Origin: Lonicera japonica
Taxonomy: Eukaryota; Streptophyta; Magnoliopsida; Dipsacales; Caprifoliaceae
Direction: 5' to 3'
Assembly: GCA_021464415.1 (NCBI GenBank)
Contig: CM038463.1
Span: 4,650,001 to 4,714,000 of the forward strand
Length of the DNA stretch: 64,000 nucleotides
In this document: piece after piece, positions 47,997 to 59,400 of the stretch
Numbering within the stretch: position 1 is the first letter of the stretch
Layout of the letters: the number at the start of each line of letters is the position of its first letter
Translations under genes and position numbers: made by a program
Notes under the pieces: model-generated
Seen by the model: the letters and a program-made list of their open reading frames with translations, nothing else
Told to the model about the DNA's origin: nothing
Databases searched by the model: none

Positions 47997-50926
47997 CTAA
48001 AGCCCGGAAAAACGTGCATTGACCCGCCTCTTTATTGGAGTCCTGCATGCAGGGCAATCTTTCATTCCTTCCTCCTCATGTAGCACGTTGCATTTCTCAC
48101 ACACAACCTGGTGAGCACAAGGGAGGAACACCACCGATTTGTCCTCGTTCAAGCACATTACACACTCTCTATCCCTCCCTTCCCCAAAATTATCCCGGAA
48201 AAATGGCAGCCTCTTTGAAACTTTAGGGGCAGCACTAAATCCCCACAGATTTGGGGCACCCTGGACATCTATGGGGGGCTCACCAAGGCTAAAACTGATG
48301 CCCTTGCGAAGTGCAGCTATCTTTGACGCTTCAGCCTGTAGTTTCAGCTCGGATATTTCAGTTTCAAGCTTTTTGATGTCATCTTTGAGCTTCTTTTTCT
48401 CGTCTTCAGCCTTTTGTCTCGTCAGGTCGTTGTCTGCTTGTGCTGCAGCAATCATTTGTTCCCTCTTTGAAATAATGGAGTCGACTAAGTTATTCAGTCC
48501 TGCCATCTCCGTCGCCACCTGTTCCCTTTGAACCTGAAATTCTCAATTCCCCCATAAGAGTACCGGTAGCATAGATAATAAAAGCAGATACAGGAAATAA
48601 AACCAACCAACTCTAACGCAGAAAAAAAGCAGAGAGCAGAGAAACACCAACAAATTCTAATTCCAGCAACTGGATGTGTGTGTTTGGCAACATTTTTCAT
48701 GGAAAATAGCGTATCTTCCAATTTTTGTAAGATTCAATTAATAGCCAGCATATTTCAAAAAACTAGAATTTCAGTTCTCAGCTTTTACTTTACACAATCC
48801 CCACTTTTCCATCTTTGGTGTTTGATTGGTATCAAAACTCTTAAAGGTAAGGCCAATCAAACACACCCAAATGACAAGGAAACTAGCAGTTCAAATGCCA
48901 AGAAGTCAATTATTTTTTAGCCTTTTTCCACGCTTGCAATTAACACTCTTCAAGTTAAATTAGAATGGAGTACTGGCTGTTTAAGAATTGAAAATTAGAG
49001 TGCATTTTGCTGTCTCGAGCCTGGGAATAGTAAATACCTATGCTAATATTTGAGCTTTATACTTGTAAATTGCGTCCAAAAGTATTTTATTTGTCAATAA
49101 GTTTCGGATTATTCATCTAGCAGTTATTAATTCAGTATCTAAAGATTAAAGAATCACACCTTAATTTGTCTGAGACGATCTTTATCCTTTTCAACTCCCC
49201 TTAGAACTCCGTTTATCCTCCCTTTTGTATTCTTCACATCCTCTTGCAACAAAGCCTTCTTCCGTTCCCAAAATTGCGTGCTTTTCAGTGCCTCCTGCGC
49301 CTTCAACTCAGCTTCCTTCATGTTCTCAAATGCCCTTTGAGCCTCAAGCACGTACCCATTCATCTCTTTCTTCAGTACCTCATTTTCTGCCTCAAGCTTC
49401 TTGGCAGTAGCATTTGCCATCTCAATTTGTCCACTAGCATTCACAATTGCACACTCCATCTCACCTAGCCTCTTCATGCTATTTTCCTCTGAGATTTTCT
49501 TATCTTTCTGAAATTTCTGAAATTCTTCTTTCTCAGCCCTTAACTTCTTCAGCTCCTGATTATCCTGGCCGAGTCGACGAGCCGCCTGCATAACCTTCTC
49601 ATTGGCCCATTTGGTCCAATTTTGTATATCTTTCTCTGCATCTGAACACATGTTAAGGAGAGACAACATCACTTCGTCCCTATCGCCTTGGGGAACGTAC
49701 TTCCCTGTAGACTCGTCATATGGGATCTGAGCATAATAATCAAGATTCTTAGAAGAAGAATCTTGACTCTGTTTTTCTTCGGAAATGGCATCTTTCTTGG
49801 GCAATGTAGAGGGGGTGGTACATGAGGGGTTATTGCTTGAAAGATTATGGCTTCCACCAGCCAGAGGTGGATTAGCTCCAATTTTGATGCTTGTAGTTGA
49901 AATATTCTTTAGCTTCTTCTCCAATACCATATTTCCCAAGGTTGTGAGTCTCGCCTTGTAAGCCCCCTTGGGCAAATGGCCCTTGCAATTTTTCTCGAAA
50001 AGTAACGTCTTCTGTCGAAGGATGTCTCTCCTTGATGCACCTCTTCTACTACCCCCGGTTTTTTCTCCAGTGATAGTAGTTCGAGTGACAGAAAGCTGAA
50101 CCAAACTTTCTTTAGGACCTTCACTAACATGGGGGCTCTTTGCATTAGGATCGTAAGTGACTTCACCAAATTGAAGATTTGGGATTGGTGGTTTTTCATT
50201 TTTGTCATATGATTTCGAGTGAGGAGATTTAGAACCTGGGCTTTCTCCCAATATAATTTTAGCAGTCCATGGATTGCCTTTCACCGAACACAAATGTGAC
50301 AAATTCGAGTCACATATCAAAAGGCACCAAATTGCTTCCGCAATAGATAAAGCCGGCCTGAGTTCCCTAAGCACACATACCATCTCCAACATTGTGTAAC
50401 TCGCTACGCTATGTAAATCCTCAAATGCATGAATTCCTTGAGTATCAAATTCCTTCTCTTTCTCCAAATAAGCCAAAGCACCATCAACGATATTCGACAC
50501 CGCATCTTTAAAACCGCAATAAATCCCACTCCTCAAAACGGCCCACTCTGCAACCTCCTCAGTGTGCCCACATTCAACAATCTTCTGGATCGCAGATCGG
50601 AATGTAGCACCCAAATCATGGGACAAAAGTTGCTCTAGTTCACATACTATAGGATCATTCCACTCTTTCTCTAGGAACCCTCTTGCACCTTTTTTTCCTT
50701 CTTTAACGTGATCACAATTTGCCTCTGATGATGACCCAAACTTGATCAGTGCCTCTTGAATTTTTTCCGGTAAAAGCTCGTATAGAGGGAATTCCATAAG
50801 AGACGAGGACAGGTCCGGAATGTCAGGAGAGCATAAATCAGCTAACTGTATTCCCTTGTTCCTATTTCCTTCTTTTGGGGATGATGCGGAAGGGAACCCT
50901 TTGCTATCACCACTATTATCGGCCAT
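47997..50926 (-). CDS. RF298: RING-type E3 ubiquitin ligase of the RF298/RF4/MIP1 type
   Basis: Two coding exons: 50926-49160 and 48533-47997, joined in phase 0 through GT..AG borders (767 residues; family members as recalled are about 740-820). N-terminal ~220 residues are a conserved helical region (WNDPIVCELEQLL, GFKDAVSNIVDGALAYLEKE). A basic Ser/Thr-rich middle follows, then long coiled coils (about 430-665, KKLEAENEVLKKE and similar). The C-terminal C3HC4 RING has Cys713, 716, 728, His730, Cys734, 737, 749, 752; all eight zinc ligands are present, so E2 binding is expected. The family is described as putative ubiquitin ligases, one member (MIP1) named for MND1 interaction. The leader is interrupted by intron sequence from about 51000 (minus TTTGCAG acceptor) to at least 52106. 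Confidence 0.92.
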
Positions 50927-51179
50927 TTGATCCCGTTTATGAAAGTCAAAACAAAGTGCAGCACGACTTTTACAATTTCTACAACAATCTGCAAACCAAA
51001 AGAATGACAGAATTCCGTCTCATAGATCGCATGTTCATATATGCATATACAAAAGAACAAAAAACAGAAAACTTGTAGGAAAAGAGTCTTATGAATCAAC
51101 TGGAAAGAAAAAGAACACAGGCAAACTTGGGGAAAAAATAAGTTAAAAAGGAAGATACACATCTTTTTGAAAAAGAAAA

Positions 51180-52090
51180 AAAAATCAAAAACAGATGTAT
51201 CATCAAATCATCATAACTACGATTTAAGAAAAACTTATATACATAGCCAAGCAATACATTTCATGAATTTCACACTCCCGATCAATTCAAAATGAAAACA
51301 TAAAATCTAGCATGAACTATCACAAACATCAAGATAAGGGGAATTTTTTTAGTAAAATGAACCTGCAATATATAAAAGGAGATTAAAAAACCTAAAAAAT
51401 GGGGAAAGAGTCTTGTGTACATAACACATGAAAAGAAAGAAAAAGAACATAGGAAAATTAGGGCAAAGAAAGATTCACAAAATTTTTTCCATTTTTCATA
51501 AACAAATGTATCATCATAATTCATAACTATTACTATAGAAAGAGATGGTGCCCAAGCAATACACCCTTGAATTGCCTAATCGTGAACAATTCAAAACCAG
51601 AACCATCAAATCAAACATGAACTATCACCAACATCAAGCAATAGATATCTATGTACATAGACATCGAAAAGAAAGAAAAGGAACAAATGAAAATTAGGGA
51701 AAACAAAGATTCACACATTTTTTTTCTTTTTTTTTCCAATAAACAAATGTGTCATCGCAATTCATATCTAGGATTATAGAAAGACTCATACATGAGGCAG
51801 AAGCAAAGCACCCTTGAATTGCCTGCTCATGAACAATTCAAAACCAGAACTATCAAATCAAACATGAACTATATAGTCTATATCACCAACATCGAGAGAG
51901 AGAGAGAGAGAGCGCATAGAAGAGAAAATTAGGGAAAAGAAAGATAAATAGATTCACCCACTGTTTTGCCTTTCTTAGGTACAATCAAGGAAAGACTTAC
52001 ATTTCCTCATTTCCTACTGATGATCAATTCAAAACAAAATCATCAAATCTAGTAAGAACTATCACAAGCATCAAGATAGGGGAAATCTAC
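51180..52090 (-). repeat. ~230-bp imperfect tandem repeats in the leader intron
   Basis: About four diverged units lie upstream of the RING coding region. Each has a landmark such as AACAATTCAAAACCAGAACC or ATCAATTCAAAATGAAAAC, then AAATCAAACATGAACTATC-like sequence and CAACATCAAG, then AAAATTAGGGAAAA. Landmarks fall near 51280, 51590, 51830 and 52025. A GA microsatellite (51893-51912) lies between units. They are in the leader intron, so they do not affect the protein. Confidence 0.7.
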
Positions 52091-52106
52091 TGAAAAGGAA
52101 ACACAC

Positions 52107-52152
52107 CGGTGGTTCTAATCAAAGAAGGAGGAGGAGCCGAAGAATAAAAATC
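52107..52152 (-). other. Possible internal 5' UTR exon of the RING gene
   Basis: On the minus strand, a GGGTGCAG acceptor precedes GATTTTTATTC and an ACCACCG|GTGTGT donor ends a 46-nt segment rich in CTCCTCCTTC. Plausible as a leader exon; transcript data would be needed. Confidence 0.4.
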
Positions 52153-52254
52153 CTGCACCCACAATAATCATATAATCAATATAGAAACACTCCAAAAACT
52201 AAAACGCAACAACAGGGAAATAAGATAGTCATATAATCAATATAGAAACACTGC

Positions 52255-52440
52255 ATACCCACTGAGCTTTTAAAACCCTAATTCCACAAGATAAGATAGA
52301 ACAATCTAGAGCATGCACAAAACTGAAAACCCCAACAAATATCAACTCACAAAAGATCACTTGAAATGATGAATAGAACCTAGGCAAATTCACTCTATCT
52401 AATTGAAAAGAATCACTTATGGAAAGTGCTTAGGGATTAT
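52255..52440 (-). promoter_or_regulatory. Distal leader / promoter-proximal region of the RING gene
   Basis: The minus strand reads AGAGTGAATTTGCCTAGG, then CATTTCAAGTGATC, TTTTGTGCATGCTCTAG and TTGTTCTATCTTATCTTG. This block is present again, in the opposite orientation, at 53408-54020 and 62835-62960. The transcription start was not determined. Confidence 0.45.
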
Positions 52441-52559
52441 CTAAAATGGGTTTTCTTCCTCTATTGTTGTCAGCACCTGTACATTGTATAAGCTCCCTCT
52501 GTTTTTGCTTTCAGGTAGTAGTGTGGTTTAAAGGGGGGCTAAACTAGGGTTTATGCAAC

Positions 52560-53407
52560 TAAAATCACATCTGTCACTGTATTCACCAAAACCCCAGCGG
52601 CAGATTCTTCATTACAAAAATTTCATTTCCCATATTTATTTCATCATTACATTATCCCTTTCGGCTCTTTACTTGGTAATGAATTTGGGACATTTTGGAA
52701 AGATAAGAGAGCGATTAATTTGATTTATCTATTTTTGGCATATGACGTCGACGTTTGCAAACATCCTCAAGCATCCGTATTGTAAAAATAATTATTTCTT
52801 TGTAAAAATATAATATTATTTTTAAAAATTAAATTTGCCTATCTAATTGCAACATGCAACTTTAAAAACACAACATAACATCTCAGTGAACTCAAAAAAA
52901 AAAAAAAAAACATAACATCTCAGAGCTGTGTTGCTAAATCATTATGTTTACTACTTTATTAGTATATATACAACTTTATTGCGTTAAAAAAATATTTTGG
53001 TAATGTAAATAGCCATGTTAAAAATAGATAAATAAGTCATTTCTTTAGTTTTCTTTTTAAACAACTAGACAATTATGTATACACATCTTGTGTACATACA
53101 CTTCTTTTATATACCCAAATGTTTAATTTATAATCAAAATTAATTACTAATAGATGTTAAGTAACTCAATAATAATGGATCATTTTTTCAAGTCAAAGGT
53201 CAAGAGTTTAAGTTCTGAAATAATCATTTTATTTAATAGAAAATCGCAAGGGCAAAATGTATGGTCATTAATTTATTAGTTAGTGAACTTGGTTTATCAT
53301 AAGTAAATGTATACGAAGTTTACTGACCAATGCAAAAATGATATACATTTGTGTTCTCTCCACCTGTATCTTTAATTTGTGTCACCTAAAAAGTATTGAA
53401 ATGTTAT
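52560..53407. other. Spacer upstream of the RING gene
   Basis: AT-rich with a run of 17 A near 52894 and no recognised gene or repeat. Confidence 0.4.
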
Positions 53408-54030
53408 AGAGTGAATTAGCCTAGCTTTGTGGGCTCTTTTTAGAGTAAATGAGCTAAACTTTTTATCATAATTACTTTGGTCATTAAACTTTAAAATTAA
53501 CCACTTTAACCATTTAACTTTGAAGGTAGTACCACTTTGACCATTCCGTTTGACTGTAAATTTGGAGGGAATGAAGCCATCACATGGCGCATGACTTCAT
53601 GTAAGGGTATTTTGGTTATATTATAACAAAACGACATTTTCCTGCCACAAAACAACCTTACCCTCCAATAATTCCCACGAAAATAAATACACACAATGTA
53701 TAAAATAGAGCAACGTTTCCGACTAACAGGGTAACTTGGCTATTTTATGACCAAAATAACTAAGATAATTGTAAATGAATATGTCCCGCACATGATTTCA
53801 TTCTTTCCAATTTAATAGCTAAAATGGACATAATGGGGCTCCAAAATTTGATGGCAAAAAAGAGTTTGTTTTAAAATTTGATGACTAAAGTGACGATGAA
53901 TCGAAAGTTTGGTGGCCATTTAAACTATTTACATTTAATTTTTTATCATTTCAAGTAAATTTTTGTAGGTTGATTTTTGTTGGATCTTTCAGGTTTGTGC
54001 ATGCTCTATATATTTTGTGGATTATTTTAT
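53408..54030 (+). repeat. Copy 1 of the RING gene's leader block, split by an insertion
   Basis: AGAGTGAATTAGCCTAG (53408) and, beyond the insertion, CATTTCAAGTAAATTTTTGT (53947) with TTTGTGCATGCTCTATATA match the RING gene leader on the opposite strand. The element at about 53442-53938 separates the halves. Confidence 0.65.
53442..53938. mobile_element. MITE with long degenerate inverted ends
   Basis: About 497 bp with inverted segments CTTTGGTCATTAAACTTTAA and, on the other strand, CTTTAGTCATCAAATTTTAA. Its right end abuts TTTTTTATCATTTC and its left GCTCTTTTTAG, so the TSD is an imperfect T-rich stretch. It resembles the Mutator-like MITE at 61491. No coding sequence. Confidence 0.55.
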
Positions 54031-54457
54031 GTGTTTAATATTGTTGGTGCTAAAAATTAGAAGGGGTATTTTAAACCACACAGTCAAATGTTCCGATCAA
54101 ATGATTGATACAATAAATGCAACAAATCAAAAGAGTCACAGATGTATAGACGAGGTTGGCCTCGTATGAAGATACGGATTAGTACTCCTCTGTGGAAAGG
54201 AGCTAAGAGCTTGGTTTGCTTTATATTAATGACAAACAAACAACTATTACAAACTCACAAAAGTCATTCTAATTATTCTATCCTCACAATGTGACAATAA
54301 GAATGTGCCCGAGCTACGCAAGTTCTGGCTTCTCTATTCTATAAGCTCTATTGAGTGCTCTGATCTTATATTTCTCTTTTGTCTTCTTGCTGTTGAATGC
54401 TAGATTCTCCTTATTCTTAAGTTTTTTTTGTTGTTAAGAAGTTATTGCTATTGCTAT
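54031..54457. other. Unassigned sequence before the TRIM element
   Basis: Looks like part of an LTR or other repeat (GACGAGGTTGGCCTCGTATG at about 54148), but no paired end was found. Confidence 0.3.
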
Positions 54458-54863
54458 TATTGGAGGTAAATCCACAATTTCGCTCCTCTCCGTGGTGAAT
54501 CCGGAGGGTATATGCGGTGTGCAGGTTATCGAATGCCATGGCGCTTTAATGGCCCTTGCGTATAAGGAAATAAAGTTGCGCTTTCGCTAACAGTTATACT
54601 TTTGGCGCAATGGTAAACGTTTGATCCTCATAATTGGTATCAGAGGAGGTCACAGGTTCGATACCTGGGCACACCATTGTGGGGGGGATTGTTAGAGGTA
54701 AATCCACAATTACGCTCCTCTCTGTGGTGAATTTGGAGGGTATATCTAGTGTGCAGGTTATCGAATGCCATGGCGCTCTAATGGGCCTTGCGTATAAAGA
54801 AATAAAGTTGTGCATTCACTAACAGTTATAACTTTTGGTGCAATGGTAAACACTTGATCCTCA
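54458..54863 (+). mobile_element. TRIM retroelement with Pol III-like boxes
   Basis: Two direct repeats (54458-54630 and 54690-54863, about 173 bp, starting TATTGGAGGTAAATCC / TGTTAGAGGTAAATCC and ending GATCCTCA) enclose a 59-bp centre. The centre opens with TTGGTATCAGAGGAGG, a primer site of the initiator tRNA-Met type, and closes with GTGGGGGGGATT, a polypurine tract; this is the TRIM layout. The end of the left repeat plus the centre also contains box A-like GGCGCAATGG (54604-54613) and perfect box B-like GGTTCGATACC (54655-54665), spaced as in a tRNA gene. A tandemly duplicated SINE is therefore the alternative reading. No clear TSD seen. Confidence 0.7.
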
Positions 54864-54880
54864 CAATTTGGATTCACCCT

Positions 54881-55096
54881 TGTTAACATATATATCTAGA
54901 TATTATGTTTCCATAAGTTAAGGATTTGCAAGATATTAAAGTTGACTTATATAAGTTTCTATAATCATAGTTTCCATTTATTTCTCTGTTGATACTTGTA
55001 CACATCCCTATATACATAGGGCTCCTTGTACTATTGTTTATTTTCATTCAGTTCAATGCAATACATATTTATATCTCCCTTCTTTATTTTATAACA
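54881..55096 (+). repeat. 5' LTR of copia element 2
   Basis: 216 bp, TGTTAACATATATATC to TTATTTTATAACA. It matches 61311-61490 plus 62717-62768. The start of the 3' copy has mutated from TG to TA. Confidence 0.9.
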
Positions 55097-55893
55097 TGGT
55101 ATCAAAGTAGTAAAATCCTCTAATTACTATCCAACCGTTCTCGCCGATTCACCCATCTCCACCACTGTTGTTCTTATCAGTAACACATTACCACAAAACC
55201 CTAAACCTATATATTAAAACCTATATAATATACCTCTGCCATCATACACAATAACTCTAAACCTACACATTGAAACCTACATATATATACCTCTGCCGTC
55301 AGACACAATAACCTTGATAGCCAACAATAACCCTAATAGCCAGCTGCCATCCCAAACTAATACTACCACAGCCGTCCTACCACAGTCGTCATCTCTTTGC
55401 TCATGGAACCCTACTAACCATAATTACCATCAAACCCATTGCCAACATCACACTACCAATGCAATACACCACTACTGTGGTCTTCTATACTACCTAGACC
55501 AAGACGAAACCTATACCACGACCCTCGTCTTCCCTAGACGAGTCCATCAATATAAAAACCATCCGCAACCAACACGACATGCACCTACACGCGTGGTGTG
55601 TGGATCTAAACCTTCGCCTCCATTCTTACGCGTGTAGTCCTCACGCGCAACAAAACGTGCTTCATATGCGAGTTTATTATTCGCACGATCTAGTCCCACG
55701 CGCGCCCCAGTTACCTTAGCAGTTTAACTGGACCAGTTCAGTCATCTTTTTTTGGGGCTGATTCACTGATTATTTGATCAATTTTCTACAGTATCAGAAC
55801 AATTCTTGGGGTTTTCAGTTATTCTGGTCTTGTTTTTAGCCTCTGTTTTCTTAAAATTTGCTTTATTTCTATTGTTTTTTCTAAGCTAACTAC

Positions 55894-56810
55894 AATGGAA
55901 AAGTCTGAAATCGCTCGTCCTATTTCTATCACTCTCAATGGACCAAATTGTATACATTGGGCTCAAGCTATGACCAGCTTTCTCAAAGTTCGAAGAGTTT
56001 GGCGAATCTTTATTGGAGATATTACTGAACCTGTTCGAAAAAGAAGGCGAAATAATCAAAAAATTTATTGAGCGACAAGATTATTGGGATAGTAAAAATG
56101 GTGATATCATTACTTGGTGTTGCAACACTTTCACAACTTCTATCAATCAACAGTTTTGTCGTTTTAACACAATAAAATAAATGCGGGACTTTATAAAATC
56201 ACGATACACGGTCAATGATCTTGCTTATCAATGTTAGCTTCTGACAGCCTTACATGCCAAAACTCAACAATCAGATCAGTCGGTTGATAGTTTTCAATCA
56301 GAACTTTATGTTATATGGGATCAGCTAACTCTCTCTGAACCTATTTGGGATTCCCCTACTGATGCTACGAAATTTAAAAAATATAGAGATCATCAATGAT
56401 TGATTACTCTACTTATGGCTTTACATGATCATTTTGAACCAGTCAGAGTTGCTTTTCTTCATCACAAACCTTTGCCAACCCTTAATGAGGCAACTACAGA
56501 ACTTTTGTCTGAAGAAACTTGACTTGGCACTAGATCTTAGAATCCTAATACTGTGTTTGCCGCTCATTACCCAAAATCTGCCACGGCAAACTCTCTATAT
56601 CATTGCTCATATTACTATGCTACCGATCATGCCTTGTTACATTGTTTTATTCGAATTTGCTGGCATTGTCATAAGCAAGTGCCAAGTCATTACTAAAAGG
56701 ATTGTTGGAAGAATCTATCCAAACGATCTCACCCCTCCTCTATCACCGCTGCCACAACTGAACAGCCAAACAACATCCAGAAAGCTCTACTTCATCAGTA
56801 ACTGTCAATG
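55894..56810 (+). pseudogene. Copia element 2: gag remnant
   Basis: Starts at the ATG at 55894 (MEKSEIARPISITLNGPNCI) with the copia gag pattern LNG..C..WAQAM..FL. A frameshift near 56035-56045 leads to a stop; the other frame continues (IERQDYWDSKNGDIITW). Further stops occur near 56175, 56235, 56396 and 56519. A zinc-knuckle-like CWHCHKQVPSHY, one stop, KDC lies near 56655-56705. Confidence 0.75.
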
Positions 56811-56857
56811 ACATTGCAGCCTTTCTCAAACAGGTTATATCTCCTCCTGGTACTGCC

Positions 56858-58126
56858 ATGTTTATCACCTCAAGTACTTCTTGGTTCCTTGATTCTGGGT
56901 GCTCTAATCATATGACCTTCGACTCTACTACTTTTCTATCCAAAAATCTAGTCACGCATACATCCTCTATTAATATTGTTGATGGATCTCAATTATATGT
57001 TAGTTATATTGGCTCAGTTGCTACTCCTAATTTCTCACTACCTGCTACTTTTTATATTCCCAAATTAACTATAAAATTTATTTATGTTAACCAATTGTGT
57101 GATCTTGGACTAAATGTTATATTTTTGTCCTTTGGTTGTAATGTACAGGATCCATGGATGGGGCAGATTATTGGGATATACCGTAAAGTTGGGTGCATGT
57201 TTATACTTATACATCTCCGCATCCCTCAACTTTTCACTGTTGTGTTTACACTATTTAATTCTCCCATTAGTTTATGGCATTCTAGATTAGGTTGTATGTC
57301 TTTTGATTGCCTTTGATCTCTTGTATCTTCTGGTCAATTAGGTTCAATAAAGTTTGATAAAGTGTCATATTTATCGCGTCAACTTGGAAAACAACCAGCA
57401 TTACCATTTAATAAAAGTGATTATATTTTGTCTGCTTCATTTGACCTTATACATTCAGATGTTTGGGGGTCCTTCTGCTCATAATACTATGGGTGGTTTG
57501 AAATATTTTATTATCTTTCTAGATGACTACACACGTTTTACTGGGATTTTTCTTATGAAAAACCTCTCAGAGTTACCTCAAATATATTATAATATTGCTC
57601 GAATGGTTTAAACTCAATTTTTTTCGATCCATAAAAGTTTTTCGTGCTGATAATGCTATGGAATATAAAAAAGCAAATTTTCTCAAGTTTTTTCGTGAAT
57701 AAGAAACCGTTTTTCAATATTATTGTCCAGGCACATCTCAACAAAATGGTGGTGCTGAGCGGAAATATAGACACATTCTTGACATTGTTCGCATTCTCCT
57801 TATTTTTAGTAGGTGTCCTGAATGTTTCTGGGGGGAAGTAACTATTACTGCTATTTATATAAACAATCGCATTCCAGTACCGAGTCTTCAAAATTAAATC
57901 ACATTATTAACGACTATATGGTATTTCTCCTACTTATAATCTTCTTAAGGTGTTTGGTTGCGCATGCTTTGTGTCACTTCAACCACATGAACACTCCAAA
58001 CTCGAACCTCGATTTTGTCTATATTGTTTCTTGGGGTATGGGATTGAACACAAAGGGTATAGGTCCCACGATCTTGTCTCTATACGCATACGTATCTTCT
58101 GTCATGTCATGTTTTGGGAACATAAA
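56858..58126 (+). pseudogene. Copia element 2: protease and integrase remnants
   Basis: The aspartic protease active site is visible as WFLDSGCSNHMT. A GAG-pre-integrase piece (LWHSRLGCM) follows, then integrase parts DLIHSDVWG, YFIIFLDDYTRF and, after a frameshift, GTSQQNGGAERKYRHILD. A later frame gives FGCACFVSLQPHEHSKLEPR, the end of the integrase region, which is cut at 58126 by the solo LTR. Confidence 0.8.
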
Positions 58127-59400
58127 TGTAAGGTCTATAAGTGTTGGCTTTATTCAGTCAACAAAAACACTGTTTCGCTTGTAAAATCTTTAATTAAATC
58201 AAAGTTCAAATTCAAAGTAAAGACTTCAAGCACACCAAAGTTATCAAGATTCAAATTGCGGAAGTTTTAAAGTCATAAGCTTGGTAAAAATGATTGAATC
58301 ACTTAGGTGGTGATGTGTTTTAGTTTAAAATGAATTTACAACATGTTTTGAAAGGAAAAAATAGAGCCCTGCATTTCAGACTGGTATAGTGACTGTACTT
58401 GGATTTTTCTAGCGTTTAAATCCTCTAAGAATTGAATTTCGAATTTCGGACCAATACAAGAGCAAATAGTGGACCAATCCGGTAGTTAAGTTGTTCCACA
58501 GTTTTCCACACTAGTGGACCGGTCCAGTTTTTAATAACTTGGACCAGTATGGCAAGGATTTTTCTACATTATTTTTTTTATCGTAAATTTAACCTTAATT
58601 TGGTATGTTTCTTATTATAACTAGGAGTTGGACTCTTTATTCTTTATAAATTAACTCATATGGTCTCATATCAATTAATGCTCTTTATATATCAAAATTC
58701 ATACGTTTCAAAATGCAATTTTCACATCACACCACCTAAGGTCCTGAATCAAATATTCATGCCAATCTAATTGTTCTACTCTAAGAACAAAGATATCGAA
58801 CCCGTTATTAAAGCGCGAGGCTGTTAAAGAGATCAGAGTGAATCCGAGGCGTGTGATACGTTGTGTTCCAAATCGAGATATTCGAGGAGGAACCTGCTAC
58901 ATTAGAGGTTACATTTAGAGTTATTCTTGAGTGATTCAAGAATTGTTCGTCTAAGTCGGTTAGTGATTAAAGCGCGAGGCTGTTAAAGAGATCAGAGCGA
59001 ATCCGAGGCGTGTGATACGTTGTGTTCCAAATCGAGATATTCGAGGAGGAAGCTGCTACATTAGAGGTTACATTTAAAGTTATTCTTGAGTGATTCAAGA
59101 ATTGTTCGTCTAAGTCGGTTAGTGATTAATCGAGTCTGTACCTCTTGTGATTATTATAGTAGATTTGTTTCTTGAGGATTAGTCATACACTGCAGGGATA
59201 CCTCGTTATATCTTGTCTTATTTTTCTGTGCTTGATTGTTTTGCTTTAAGTATGCATGCTAGGATTAAGCAAACTTTCAGAATTAAAATTGGTAGACTCT
59301 TAAGTTTAATTATGCTATATTAATAAATTTGTTTTTCCGCATAAATTAGAGAATAATACACCTAGTTTAATTCACTTCGCACGTGGTTATAGTTTTTTCA
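58127..59400. mobile_element. Solo LTR inserted in copia element 2
   Basis: A 1274-bp unit with TG...CA ends (TGTAAGGTCTATAAG...AGTTTTTTCA) and exact 5-bp TSD ATAAA (58122-58126 and 59401-59405). Removing it rejoins the copia reading frame (FWEHK before, MVSSLSKF after). It holds a CTTTATATATC core-promoter-like motif at about 58682 and the tandem duplication at 58807. No coding content, so a solo LTR left by LTR-LTR recombination. Confidence 0.88.
58807..59124. repeat. Tandem duplication, 2 x 159 bp, in the solo LTR
   Basis: ATTAAAGCGCGAGGCTGTTA starts at 58807 and again at 58966. The copies are almost identical (about three differences seen), so the duplication is young relative to the surrounding element. 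Confidence 0.93.

Noticed and set aside
55314..55637. 107-codon plus-strand frame in the copia 2 leader
   Set aside because: Asn/Thr/His-rich, sits between the primer site and gag; no domain.
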